This document shows, one piece after another, positions 10,191 to 18,876 of a DNA stretch of 64,000 nt (positions within the stretch are counted from its first letter, which is position 1; the number at the start of each line of letters is the position of its first letter). The DNA is taken from assembly GCA_963807015.1 (NCBI GenBank), contig CAWEAS010000015.1, positions 124,001-188,000 on the forward strand, written 5' to 3'. A model generated the notes under the pieces. It ran no database searches. It had not been told where the DNA came from and saw nothing but the letters and a program-made list of their open reading frames with translations. The DNA is from JAJPKK01 sp963807015. GTDB lineage: Bacteria; Pseudomonadota; Alphaproteobacteria; Rhizobiales; Xanthobacteraceae. The position numbers and the translations under genes were made by a program.

Positions 10191-11366
10191 ATGGATCAGG
10201 TTGCGACATCACGCGGCTTTCTTGGCAACGGGAAGGTCGTCGATTGGCTGCAGCATTTCGTTCGCTTTCCAAGCGAACAGACTGCGGTTCTCGAGAAAGA
10301 CCCGCAGGTGCTTCGTTTCATCCGCGACTGCGCGGCGCCGATTGCCCGACAGATAGGTGGTAGCTGTCGCTTCGACGCGATGGGGAATCTCATCGTCGAA
10401 TTCGGGCCGGTATCGGATGAATCCCTTCTGTTCGTGACTTATGCAATGACACATCCGGCGGGGCGGATGATCGACCCCTTCGCCGCGAGTTTAGTGCACA
10501 CGCAAACGGGCGAAGCCGTACGCGGGCGCGGGGTTGCCGAGCAGAAGAGCGCGCTCGCGGCGTCGTTCGCGGCGGCGGCAGAGGCCGTGCGGCAGGGACT
10601 TCTCAAACGGAGGCTGTCGATCCTGTTGCTGACCTCGGGCGAAACCGGCCGGCACGACGCGTTGGCGGCAGCGTTGCCTTTGCTGGAGTGTCAACCGAAG
10701 CTGGCGATCGTCTGCATCGGAACGGACAATCGCATAGCGATCGGCAACAAAGGACGGATCGATCTCGACGTTCTCGTGCGCGGTCGCACGGCGCACAGTT
10801 CGGTGCCCTGGCAGGGCATCAATGCGATCACCGGAGCCCAGCAGATTCTGGCCCTGCTCGCATCCTTCAGCCTCTGGAACACCGAGCACCCTCAGTTCGG
10901 AGCGGCGACCTTGACGCCGACCGCGATCGAGAGCGCGCCCAAGGCGACGCACACAGTGCCGGATGAGGTGCGGATTACGTACGATCGCCGACTGCTGCCC
11001 GGTGAGGATCCGGATACGGCGTATCGTGAGATTTGCGAGCGAACCGTTCTGCCGGGGCCGTGGACGGTCGAGGTTGCCTGCGGACCGATAATGTATCCCA
11101 ACGAAGTGCGCCCGGAGAGCCTGCTTGTCCGCAAGCTGCAACGCGCCTTCGCCGCCGCCGGCCAGCCGCAGCCCGGGCAGTTCTATTGTAACTTCGCACT
11201 AGACGCCGGATACCTGTCGCGATCGGGAATCGAGGCGGTCATGCTCGGGCCGGGCGAAGTCGACCAGTTTCATTCGAACGAAGAGACGGTGCTTGTTTCC
11301 GATCTCGTGGCGATGAGCAACGTCTACTATAGGATGATAGAGCAGTGCCTCGCGTCGAACGCCTGA
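10191..11366 (+). CDS. M20-family amidohydrolase/peptidase
   Basis: I chose ATG 10191, which follows GGGAGCGG, over an upstream in-frame start at 10128. The 391-residue product has the M20 pattern: a HP metal site (AMTHPAGRM), GRGVAEQKSALAASF, the SGETG catalytic glutamate motif, a dimerisation segment with GRTAHSSVPWQGINAI, and a C-terminal DAGYLSRSGIEAVMLGPGEVDQFHSNEE ending in a metal-site His. Family members cleave C-N bonds in peptides, N-carbamoyl amino acids or acylated amines. It overlaps the start of the GntR gene by 22 bases, consistent with one operon through 13831. Confidence 0.82.
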   Translation: MDQVATSRGFLGNGKVVDWLQHFVRFPSEQTAVLEKDPQVLRFIRDCAAPIARQIGGSCRFDAMGNLIVEFGPVSDESLLFVTYAMTHPAGRMIDPFAASLVHTQTGEAVRGRGVAEQKSALAASFAAAAEAVRQGLLKRRLSILLLTSGETGRHDALAAALPLLECQPKLAIVCIGTDNRIAIGNKGRIDLDVLVRGRTAHSSVPWQGINAITGAQQILALLASFSLWNTEHPQFGAATLTPTAIESAPKATHTVPDEVRITYDRRLLPGEDPDTAYREICERTVLPGPWTVEVACGPIMYPNEVRPESLLVRKLQRAFAAAGQPQPGQFYCNFALDAGYLSRSGIEAVMLGPGEVDQFHSNEETVLVSDLVAMSNVYYRMIEQCLASNA

Positions 11367-12070
11367 AATCCTCTCCGAAGCGCCCCATTGTCGGCGGCGA
11401 GACGTTCGCTGGCACGCCGCTGCCGCTGCACGCGTTCTTCGACAAGACGCAGTCCCCGGTCGAACAGGCCTACCACTACATCCTGCGCAGCATTCTGTCG
11501 GGCGAACTGACGCCAGGCATGCGCGTGCCGGCGGAAGCGGTGGCCGACGCGCTCGGAATCAGCCGGATGCCGGTGCGGGATGCATTGCGCCGGCTCGAGG
11601 GTGACGGCGCGGTCATGATCTTCACCAACCGCGGCGCGTCGGTTGCCGAATTCACCCGCGATGAGGTGATTCAACTGATCGAGATGCGCGCCGCGCTCGA
11701 GGGCCTCGCCGCACGGGTCGCGCTCGAACATATTGGCAGGGCAGAACTCGATGAACTCGAGCAGTTGAAGCAGCGGATGGAGCGCGTCTCCGACGATCTC
11801 GCCAGATGGATGTCGGCTCATGATGACTTCCACAATTATCTGACCGCGCTCAGCCGACGTCGGCTGTTGATGCAGCAGACCGAACGCATGCGCATCATGC
11901 TGCGGCCCTACTATCGGCTTTATTATTCCAATACGCGCGAGCTGGAGATTTTCGGCCTCGAGCATCGCAAAATCATTGATGCGTTGCGCAAGGGCGATCC
12001 CGACCGTGTCGAGAATATCGTGCGCCTGCACGCCATGAAGAACGTGCAGAAAGTCGCAGACCTGGCATGA
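11345..12070 (+). CDS. GntR-family regulator with FCD domain
   Basis: A 241-residue FadR-type protein. The winged helix covers about residues 40-105 (QAYHYILRSILSGELTPGMRVPAEAVADALGISRMPVRDALRRLEGDGAV). It is followed by an all-helical FCD ligand-binding domain with metal-site residues (HDDFHNYL, LEHRKIIDALRKGD, RLHAMKNV). Such proteins usually repress catabolic operons until an organic acid ligand binds. It sits inside the catabolic operon it probably controls. Operator sites could not be assigned. Confidence 0.88.
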   Translation: MPRVERLKSSPKRPIVGGETFAGTPLPLHAFFDKTQSPVEQAYHYILRSILSGELTPGMRVPAEAVADALGISRMPVRDALRRLEGDGAVMIFTNRGASVAEFTRDEVIQLIEMRAALEGLAARVALEHIGRAELDELEQLKQRMERVSDDLARWMSAHDDFHNYLTALSRRRLLMQQTERMRIMLRPYYRLYYSNTRELEIFGLEHRKIIDALRKGDPDRVENIVRLHAMKNVQKVADLA

Positions 12071-12102
12071 GCCGCATCCGTCATGACTGCAGGTAAAAGG
12101 CC

Positions 12103-12900
12103 GTGCATCAGCTTCTTGCTCCCGTCACGCGCAATCGCCCCTTCACCGGCGATTATTGGCTTTTGGAGGTCGACGCGCCGGAAATCGCCGGGTCGCTCGT
12201 TCCCGGTCAATTCGTCAATATTCGCATCGAAGGGTCGCTTTCTCCGTTTCTACGACGACCTTTCAGCGTCTACCGTGTGAGCAAGGATCGGCGGCGACTG
12301 CAGGTCGCTTACAAGATCTTGGGCGAAGGCACGCGCCTGATGACGACGACCATCCTTGAAGGTGGTCGCTGCGACATCATCGGACCGTTCGGGCACGGCT
12401 TCTCCATTCCCGATGGAGCGAAGCGAATTGGCGTCGTGGGGCGCGGGATCGGCATTGCCGCGCTGCCGACGCTGATTGATGCCGCTGCCGGCAGGGATAT
12501 CGAGGTTCACGGATTTCTAAGTGCGCGGACCAGGCCGAACCTCGTCGCAACCGATGTCTTCGCCGAGCATCATTTCCCGGTCACGACGCATACCGATGAA
12601 GATGCCGACACTTCACTCGTCACGGATCATCTTGCAAGGTGCATGCAGGACGTTGCGTTCGACGCCATCTACGTCTGTGGGTCCAACAGGCTCGCGCGGG
12701 CCGTCAATCTGCTCGCGGCGGGCGCCGGCATCCCATCGGAGATTGCGATGGAACAGCAGATGGCCTGCGGCTTCGGCGACTGCCACGGCTGCGTCATCCG
12801 GGTCGCGACCGACCGGACCGGACAGGAATACGCATGGCGCGAGGTTTGTCACTACGGGCCGGTCTTCCAGACGTGGGAGGTCGTCAATGCCCTCGCCTGA
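12103..12900 (+). CDS. PyrK-like FAD/[2Fe-2S] electron-transfer subunit
   Basis: The GTG start at 12103 gives a protein opening HQLLAPVTRNRPFTGDYWLLEVDAP. An FAD-binding motif (RRPFSVYRV) is followed by a nucleotide-binding region (IGVVGRGIGIAALPTLIDA), then a cysteine cluster MACGFGDCHGCVIR with a later EVCHYGPVF. This is the layout of dihydroorotate dehydrogenase B electron-transfer subunits (PyrK). Its stop lies 14 bases inside the next gene, which encodes the PyrD-type partner. Because the pair sits in a GntR/M20/LLM cluster and not with pyrimidine biosynthesis genes, a catabolic dihydropyrimidine or hydantoin role is possible; that is inference. Confidence 0.85.
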   Translation: MHQLLAPVTRNRPFTGDYWLLEVDAPEIAGSLVPGQFVNIRIEGSLSPFLRRPFSVYRVSKDRRRLQVAYKILGEGTRLMTTTILEGGRCDIIGPFGHGFSIPDGAKRIGVVGRGIGIAALPTLIDAAAGRDIEVHGFLSARTRPNLVATDVFAEHHFPVTTHTDEDADTSLVTDHLARCMQDVAFDAIYVCGSNRLARAVNLLAAGAGIPSEIAMEQQMACGFGDCHGCVIRVATDRTGQEYAWREVCHYGPVFQTWEVVNALA

Positions 12901-13831
12901 TCTCGCGGTGACCATTGCCGGCATCGCGATGAAGAACCCTTTGACGGTTGGCTCCGGCACGTATGGCCATCATGGCAAATTCAGTCAGTTCTTTCCGGTC
13001 GACGTCATGGGCTGCTTGGTGCCTAAGACCATTCGCGCGTACAAATGGCCGGGCAATCCCGCACCACGTTTGCACGAGACGCCCGCGGGATTGCACACCT
13101 CGGTCGGCATCCCGTGCAACAGCTGGGAGCACTTCCTCGCTCACGACGTGCCGATTCTTCGCTCGTTGCGGCTGCCGATCATTCAAAGCGTAATTGGCCG
13201 TACCGAGGACGAATATGTGGACATCGTCGAGCGGTGTTCCGACCTGAAAATCTTTGCCGCGATCGAGCTCAACCTGTCCTGTCCGAATATCAAGCAGGGC
13301 GGTCTCGATTTCGGCTATGATCCGACAGCCGCGCACAGTGTCGTCAAACGCGCGAAGGCACGATCGCGAGTTCCGATCTTTGCCAAGCTCGCACCGGATT
13401 ATTCATCGCTGACCGCGGTCGCAAAATCGGTCGAGGACGCGGGCGCCGACGCGATATCGATGGTGAATGCGCCGCGGGCGATGTGCATCGACTATCGAAC
13501 CGGCCAGCCCGTCATCGGCAACAAGATCGGCTCGTTGTCGGGACCCGCCATCAAGTCGATGGCGGTGTACATGGTTTGGGAGGTGTACCGCGCCGTAAAG
13601 ATACCGATCATCGGAATGGGCGGCGTTTCGGATTTTCGCGATGTCATTGAATTCATGGCGGCAGGCGCACGCGTGGTCGCGTTTGGTACGGTCAACTATG
13701 TCGATCCCACTGCGCTGCCGCGGGCTTTGCACGACCTGTCCATTTTTCTGAACGAGCAGGGGATTGCCGACGTCAACGCGCTCGTCGGGGCCGCCCATCG
13801 CGACGCTGGCCGTGGAAGCCATTGGCATTGA
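12887..13831 (+). CDS. Dihydroorotate dehydrogenase B-type catalytic subunit (PyrD-like)
   Basis: The ATG at 12887 overlaps the PyrK-like gene by 14 bases. The 314-residue TIM barrel has class 1B features: KNPLTVGSGTYGHHGKF, AAIELNLSCPNIKQGGLDFG, FAKLAPDYSSLTAVAKSVEDAGADAISMVNAPRAMCIDYRT, and the FMN phosphate site IPIIGMGGVSDFRDVIEFMAAGA. Class 1B enzymes use NAD through the PyrK partner. A longer frame from 12521 runs antisense to nothing useful and is not the real start. Normal length and no damage. Confidence 0.88.
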   Translation: MPSPDLAVTIAGIAMKNPLTVGSGTYGHHGKFSQFFPVDVMGCLVPKTIRAYKWPGNPAPRLHETPAGLHTSVGIPCNSWEHFLAHDVPILRSLRLPIIQSVIGRTEDEYVDIVERCSDLKIFAAIELNLSCPNIKQGGLDFGYDPTAAHSVVKRAKARSRVPIFAKLAPDYSSLTAVAKSVEDAGADAISMVNAPRAMCIDYRTGQPVIGNKIGSLSGPAIKSMAVYMVWEVYRAVKIPIIGMGGVSDFRDVIEFMAAGARVVAFGTVNYVDPTALPRALHDLSIFLNEQGIADVNALVGAAHRDAGRGSHWH

Positions 13832-13933
13832 GGTGGACCGCTGCTGCGGGATGGCACCTTTTTTGCTTATTGTTTAGGCGGCCGCCGCTCTCCTCCGTTC
13901 CGCTGTTCTTTTCCTCGTTCGAGCCTCAATCAC

Positions 13934-15238
13934 ATGAATCCCAAGAAATTCCATCTCGCGTGGTTCACTTTTTTTGGCGTCGGCGAATGGCTCGATCCAA
14001 TGTGTGCCGGTAGCGGGAGCCCCTGGTCAGGCGAGTTTTACGTCGAGTTCGCTCAGGCGTTGGAGCGTGCGTGCTTTGACTGCATCATGTTCGCCGACAC
14101 CCTCATGGTACCGCACGCATACGGCAACGACGCAACCCACGCCCTCAAGCACTCGGTGAACGCACCGCGACACGATCCAATGCCGCTCGCCGCCGTCATC
14201 GGCACACAGACGCGGCATCTCGGCATCGTAGCGACCATGTCGACTCTGGCCTACCCGCCATTTCTGCTGGCGCGGTTGGCTTGCACGGTCGACCACATCG
14301 CGAAAGGCCGGTTCGGCTGGAACATCGTAACGAGCGGTGAGGATGCGGCGGCGCAGAACTTCGGCCTCGACCGGCTACCGGAGCATGATCTTCGCTACGA
14401 AATGGCCGAGGAATACATGGAGGTCGTCAACCAACTTTTTGGCTCTTGGGATCCGGACGCGGTCGTCATGGATCGCAAGACCGGAACTTACGCGGACGGC
14501 GCTAAGGTTCGGCCCATCGATTTTGCCGGCACCTATTACAAGTGCCGAGGCCCGCTCAACACGGCTCCTTCGCCGCAAGTGCGGCCGACATATTTCCAAG
14601 CCGGCGGATCGCCGCGAGGACGCGCATTCGCCGCCAAACATGCGGGCACGGTGATTGCGACGGCAAACGGCGTCAAGGCGATGAAGCAATTCCGCGATGA
14701 CGTGCGCGAGCGCGCCGCCAGCGTCGGTCGCAATCCGGATGACGTCAAAGTTCTTTTTCAGCTGACGCCGGTACTGGGGGAAACCGAAGCGGAGGCGCAC
14801 GTCGTCAACGAACGTCATCTGGCTTCACAGCGATATATCGACACGCGGCTCTGCCACATCAGCGCGCTTACGGACGTCGACTTTTCGCAGTTTGATCTCG
14901 ATAAGCCGCTGCCGCCTCTTACGACCAATGGCGAGTTGACGATGCTCGCGAAATTCGCGCAATACGGCAGCAACAAGCCGCTAAGACAGCTTGCCCGCGA
15001 GGGAGGCAAAGGCGGGGTGGATTTGGTCGGAACGCCGGACCAAGTCGCCGACAGCATGGGCGAGATCATGGCGGAAGTAGGAGGTGACGGTTTCCTGCTC
15101 AGACAACCGTTTCTCCACATCAACCGCCGCTACATCACCGAGGTCACCGACGGCCTCGTCCCGGCGCTCCAGCGCCGCGGTCTTGTGCGAACGGAATACG
15201 CGCACTCGACATTACGCGACACATTGCGGGAATTTTGA
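13934..15238 (+). CDS. LLM-class flavin-dependent monooxygenase (NtaA/DmoA type)
   Basis: A 434-residue two-component flavin monooxygenase. Seen: N-terminal NPKKFHLAWF, ARLACTVDHIAKGRFGWNIVTS (the FMN-binding loop of NtaA/SnaA/DszA enzymes), GTYYKCRGPLN and FQAGGSPRGRAFAAKHA. These enzymes use reduced FMN from a separate reductase; the flavin reductase at 26174-26827 is a candidate partner. They oxidise substrates such as aminopolycarboxylates, organosulphur compounds and, in RutA, pyrimidines. The gene follows the PyrKD pair in the same direction after a 102-base gap. Confidence 0.87.
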   Translation: MNPKKFHLAWFTFFGVGEWLDPMCAGSGSPWSGEFYVEFAQALERACFDCIMFADTLMVPHAYGNDATHALKHSVNAPRHDPMPLAAVIGTQTRHLGIVATMSTLAYPPFLLARLACTVDHIAKGRFGWNIVTSGEDAAAQNFGLDRLPEHDLRYEMAEEYMEVVNQLFGSWDPDAVVMDRKTGTYADGAKVRPIDFAGTYYKCRGPLNTAPSPQVRPTYFQAGGSPRGRAFAAKHAGTVIATANGVKAMKQFRDDVRERAASVGRNPDDVKVLFQLTPVLGETEAEAHVVNERHLASQRYIDTRLCHISALTDVDFSQFDLDKPLPPLTTNGELTMLAKFAQYGSNKPLRQLAREGGKGGVDLVGTPDQVADSMGEIMAEVGGDGFLLRQPFLHINRRYITEVTDGLVPALQRRGLVRTEYAHSTLRDTLREF

Positions 15239-15265
15239 CGCCGGAGAACGCCAGAAGGTTGTCAA

Positions 15266-16297
15266 TTATTGCGATGATGTTGCCTTCAGCGCGCGGACGA
15301 ACTGCATATCGATGACCTCATCGAACGCGACAGGCTGCTTGAGAATACCGGCCTCCAATACGACGGCGCTGGCCGTGTCCCAAGATTGTTGAGACACCGT
15401 CCCGTCCAAACTCCAGGCCTCGTCAGCGTATGAGCGATCGAGCGTCGCCTTTAAGTCGTCAGCCGACATTGTTGGAAATTCCTTCTTGGCAATGAGCGCA
15501 ATTTCCTCGCGGTTTTCCTGGGCAAACTTCAATCCGCGAATGACGCCTTTGACAAATCTGCGAACTGTCTCGGGCTCATCCCGGATTGAGGAGAGCCGAA
15601 CATTAAGCGTTGTGTAGGCATAAGGCCCTAGTTCCTTCGGAATATTGAGAATGGGCTCATCCCAGACGGCGCTGCGAACTCCTTGAGTGACGAAGGGTTC
15701 CGGCGCGACGCCGACAGTCGATCCGCCGGCCTTGACGCTGGCGAGCACGGCCGACGAAGCCATTTCGTTGAAGGTCGCATCCGTTTTTGGATCGAGATGC
15801 CACCTTGCGAACAAATAACGGAGGATCGAATTCGGAGTGCCCCCGAAGAAACTCACACCGATGGTTTTACCGCGGATATAGCTGGCGATCGATTGTCCCG
15901 GGGATGGACCCTGGTTTTTCTTGGCGACGAGATAAGCCGTGGCACGATCATTGAGATTCGCGACGGCACGCAGTTCCGCGCCCTTGAGTTTAGCGAACGC
16001 GTTGTGCTCGGGACCGCCGACAAAAGCAAAGGCCTGTCCGCTCAGAACGGCATTGGTATGGGTGGAGCCGCCATCGACCGTCAGCATCCTGACGTCCAAT
16101 CCCTCTTCCGCAAAGAAGCCCTTTGCGATGGCAGCATTGAATGGCAGCGTCGCCGCGCCATGCCCGGGCTCAGCCACCAGCAGCGTCCGGGCGCCGCTCT
16201 TGGTTTGGGCGATCGCACCACTAAACGCAGTGAGCGCGAAGGAGACGACTGCGATTGATACGAGAAGGGAAGCGGCGCGTTGCCGGAGAACTGCCAT
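15266..16297 (-). CDS. ABC-type periplasmic substrate-binding protein (NMT1/SsuA-like)
   Basis: The start at 16297 has GAGGAG upstream and an N-terminal signal (ASLLVSIAVVSFALTAFSGAIAQ). The mature part begins TLLVAEPGHGAATLPFNAAIAKGFFAEEGLDVRMLT, typical of nitrate/sulphonate/taurine-type binding proteins. It converges with the LLM monooxygenase gene. As with the binding protein at 9023-10039, no permease or ATPase is nearby. Ligand unknown. Confidence 0.82.
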   Translation of the reverse strand: MAVLRQRAASLLVSIAVVSFALTAFSGAIAQTKSGARTLLVAEPGHGAATLPFNAAIAKGFFAEEGLDVRMLTVDGGSTHTNAVLSGQAFAFVGGPEHNAFAKLKGAELRAVANLNDRATAYLVAKKNQGPSPGQSIASYIRGKTIGVSFFGGTPNSILRYLFARWHLDPKTDATFNEMASSAVLASVKAGGSTVGVAPEPFVTQGVRSAVWDEPILNIPKELGPYAYTTLNVRLSSIRDEPETVRRFVKGVIRGLKFAQENREEIALIAKKEFPTMSADDLKATLDRSYADEAWSLDGTVSQQSWDTASAVVLEAGILKQPVAFDEVIDMQFVRALKATSSQ

Positions 16298-16579
16298 CGG
16301 CACCAATCTCCTCGGTTCACGCACTTCCCGTTTTGCGCGAAACGAAACCAGACCGTCTTCGCGTGTTTCGCTTGGGAGCGCGTCAGCTACGGAAACCTTG
16401 TGCAGGCAGTTTTCATGCCAGCTCGTCGGTTGCCGCTAAGCCGAACGACTTTCCCCGACGGCAATCGCGCGAGCCGTCACCGCGGCCCGCCCGGGATTCT
16501 TGTCGATCGATTGGAGAGAGCGACCGCAGTCGGAATTGCGGTGGAAACAGGAGTTCGTTCGCTCGGTTGTGGTCGGTAC

Positions 16580-18287
16580 TCAGTGCGTATCGAACACTGA
16601 CTGATATTGCGCGACCGCCTTGCGGATCGCATCGAGCTCCGCGGGCGTCGGCTTGTCCGGATCTTTGGCCGGCGGGTAGCTGCCGAACTTGAGCAGGCAC
16701 GCCATCAACAATATGCGCGCCTTGGTGGCCGTCAGGTTGGTGGCGGCGATCTGAAACTCGTGTGGATCGGAAAAGCCCATCGGCGCGCCGCGACCGACCT
16801 TGGCGACCGGAATGCCGCTGAATGCGGCCTTGAGCATGCACTTGTGGCGCGCCTGCGACGGGGTCGTGCCGTACGGCACCAGGCCCTGAATGACGAATCC
16901 CGTCAGCATGGCGAGGCCGAGCTTGTGCTCGATCGAGGCGATCAGATCGTGCTCCAGCGACGGGTCGTCGCCGAAGTCCATTCCCGAGAAGCTGCCATCG
17001 GTGGAAATGGTGACGACCGGAATAGCGCTCCCGAGCAGCTTGCCGCTCGCGTCCTTGACGGCGACATCGACCAGTTCAATTCCGCCCGGGCCCTTCTTCG
17101 CCGCCTTCACGGAATTGGGAAGCTTGGTCAGCTTCAAATCCGAGAGGTAGGTGTGCTTGAACACCGGAACATAGGTGAGCGCTATACGCCCCGTATGGCT
17201 GATGTTGCCTACGATGCCGCCGTGGCCGCCCGTTGCCACGTAGCCACCCGGCCGGGCATCGACCTTGGCAACCTCGCGGGCGGCAAAGATCTGCTGCTCC
17301 TGGATCACCACCACGCCGCAGCGGTTCTTGCCGTTCCCATCGGCCCACACGCGCGACCTGATGAAGCGCGCGGAGTTCGACGATGTTCGCCGGTCCGTCG
17401 GCGCTGATCTGCCCCTGCGGGCGCTGCGCTGCATTCCCGCAAATCGGCAAGGTCGTATCGATCAGAAGGTTGAACCAGTACGTACTCTCTTCGACCTGCG
17501 GGCTGCCCTGGGTCCAGATCGCGCCGTCATAGTCGCCGCTCGACAAGAGCGCCTGCATGTCGTTCGTCGCCTTGGCGAGCGCCGGCCGCGGCGGGGCGGA
17601 CGCGAGATGGTAAGGCTTGTAGGGAAAATAGTGCTTGCCCCGGACTTCCGGAGCAATGTCGCCTTCGCCTTTGTCACCGCGCAGGTGCGCGGGCCGTCCC
17701 TTGGTGAACCCGCCCGGCGGGAGGCCGCGATAGAAATCGATGGTCGCGATCGAAGACAAAAGGCTCGCCGTGCCCTCGACGCCGATCGCGGTGCGGTCGA
17801 TGTCCTCGAAGCTGCGTGAGCCGTCAGGGAAAAAGCCCTGGCGGCCGATAGGAGAACCGGGAAACGTGCACTCCTCCTCCCAGGGCTTGCCGTCCGCCTG
17901 CACCGCCATATAGGGAAGCGGATACAAGCCGTCTTCCGGCCTGAGTTCGATCTCGTAGACAGGCTTGTCGGACGCCTGCTGGCGCTCCTTGCGGAAGACG
18001 CCATCGGCGCCGATGTAGCCGTCGGGCGGCCCGTAGAGTTCGGCCACGTCGGACTCGAGCGGGTGCGCGGAGAATTGTTCCACATAAACCTTCGCAGGCG
18101 CTGCGAGACGCTGAAGCCGCAGCGGATCGTGCTTTTGCGCGGTGCCATCCACATCCGTGAGCAACGGCAGCCCGTGTTTGGCGCGCGCCTTGTTCGACGT
18201 GACCAGCGGCGGTGTGTTCTGGATCGTTGCCGTCGGTCCCGCCAAGTGCGCAATACGCGCTTTTTTGCTGCTGTTGATCGCGTCCAT
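16580..18287 (-). pseudogene. Asparaginase-like protein with one frameshift and divergent active site
   Basis: Two overlapping minus-strand frames together make one protein of about 565 residues. The first frame (start 18287) runs to GNAAQRPQGQISADGPANIV near 17,390, then slips. The second continues NSARFIRSRVWADGNGKNRCGVVVIQEQQIFAAREVAKVDA and ends at 16580. The SGDYDGAIWTQGSPQVEESTYWFNLLIDTTLPICGNAAQR block aligns with the asparaginase fold, but the usual HGTDT motif reads GSPQV and the first TGGT-type motif reads AGPTA. Normal asparaginase catalysis is therefore doubtful. The frameshift may be a sequencing error. Confidence 0.7.
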
Positions 18288-18336
18288 TTTCCCTCTCAGT
18301 CATCAACGCCCAGGAGCTGCCTGATCCGTGAGACCG

Positions 18337-18876
18337 TCAAAACAGCGTGCTGATATTTCCCTGGAGCACGGCATGATCGAGCACGACCTCGCGCCGCGCG
18401 ATAAGCAGCGTACCGTTGACGCGGCGCAAGACGTCGGCGCGCTCACCTGCGAAAAGCGCACCTTCCGGCATTTCGGGGCGTGTCCGAAAAATCAGCACAT
18501 TGGACATCACCATGAATTCATTGTCCCGGTCGCCGCTGGTGGCGAGCACATTCGAGACCATCCGCCGCGTCAAAGTCGGCGGGTTTTCCGCATGGGTCAA
18601 TTTCGCGTTGGCGACCTGCTCCAACCTTGCCTTGAGCCGAGCCGCCGTTTCATCGATGATCGCATAGGGGAGGGGGCCGATATCGGCATCGCGATTGACC
18701 TGCGCCGATACGCGGTAAATCACGTCGTCCGTAAGCAGAGATATCCAACCGCGATAATCGCGGCGATCGAGGATGGCCGCCTCGCGATACAGGAACCGCT
18801 GGATCGCGAGATAGGTATCGTTGTCGACATCCACCATTGAATCAGTGGTCGGGGTGGGGCGTGCCGTGTGCTGCAT
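18337..18876 (-). CDS. Aromatic-ring-hydroxylating dioxygenase beta subunit (pair 1)
   Basis: A 179-residue NTF2-fold protein with the standard beta-subunit pattern: AIQRFLYREAAILDRRDYRGWISLLTDDVIYRV, TLTRRMVSNVLA, and a C-terminal LLIARREVVLDHAVLQGN. Its start overlaps the stop of the alpha gene as TGATG, so translation is coupled. An internal ATG at 18837 is another possible start. Beta subunits are structural and pair with the alpha subunit at 18876-20177. Confidence 0.88.
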   Translation of the reverse strand: MQHTARPTPTTDSMVDVDNDTYLAIQRFLYREAAILDRRDYRGWISLLTDDVIYRVSAQVNRDADIGPLPYAIIDETAARLKARLEQVANAKLTHAENPPTLTRRMVSNVLATSGDRDNEFMVMSNVLIFRTRPEMPEGALFAGERADVLRRVNGTLLIARREVVLDHAVLQGNISTLF

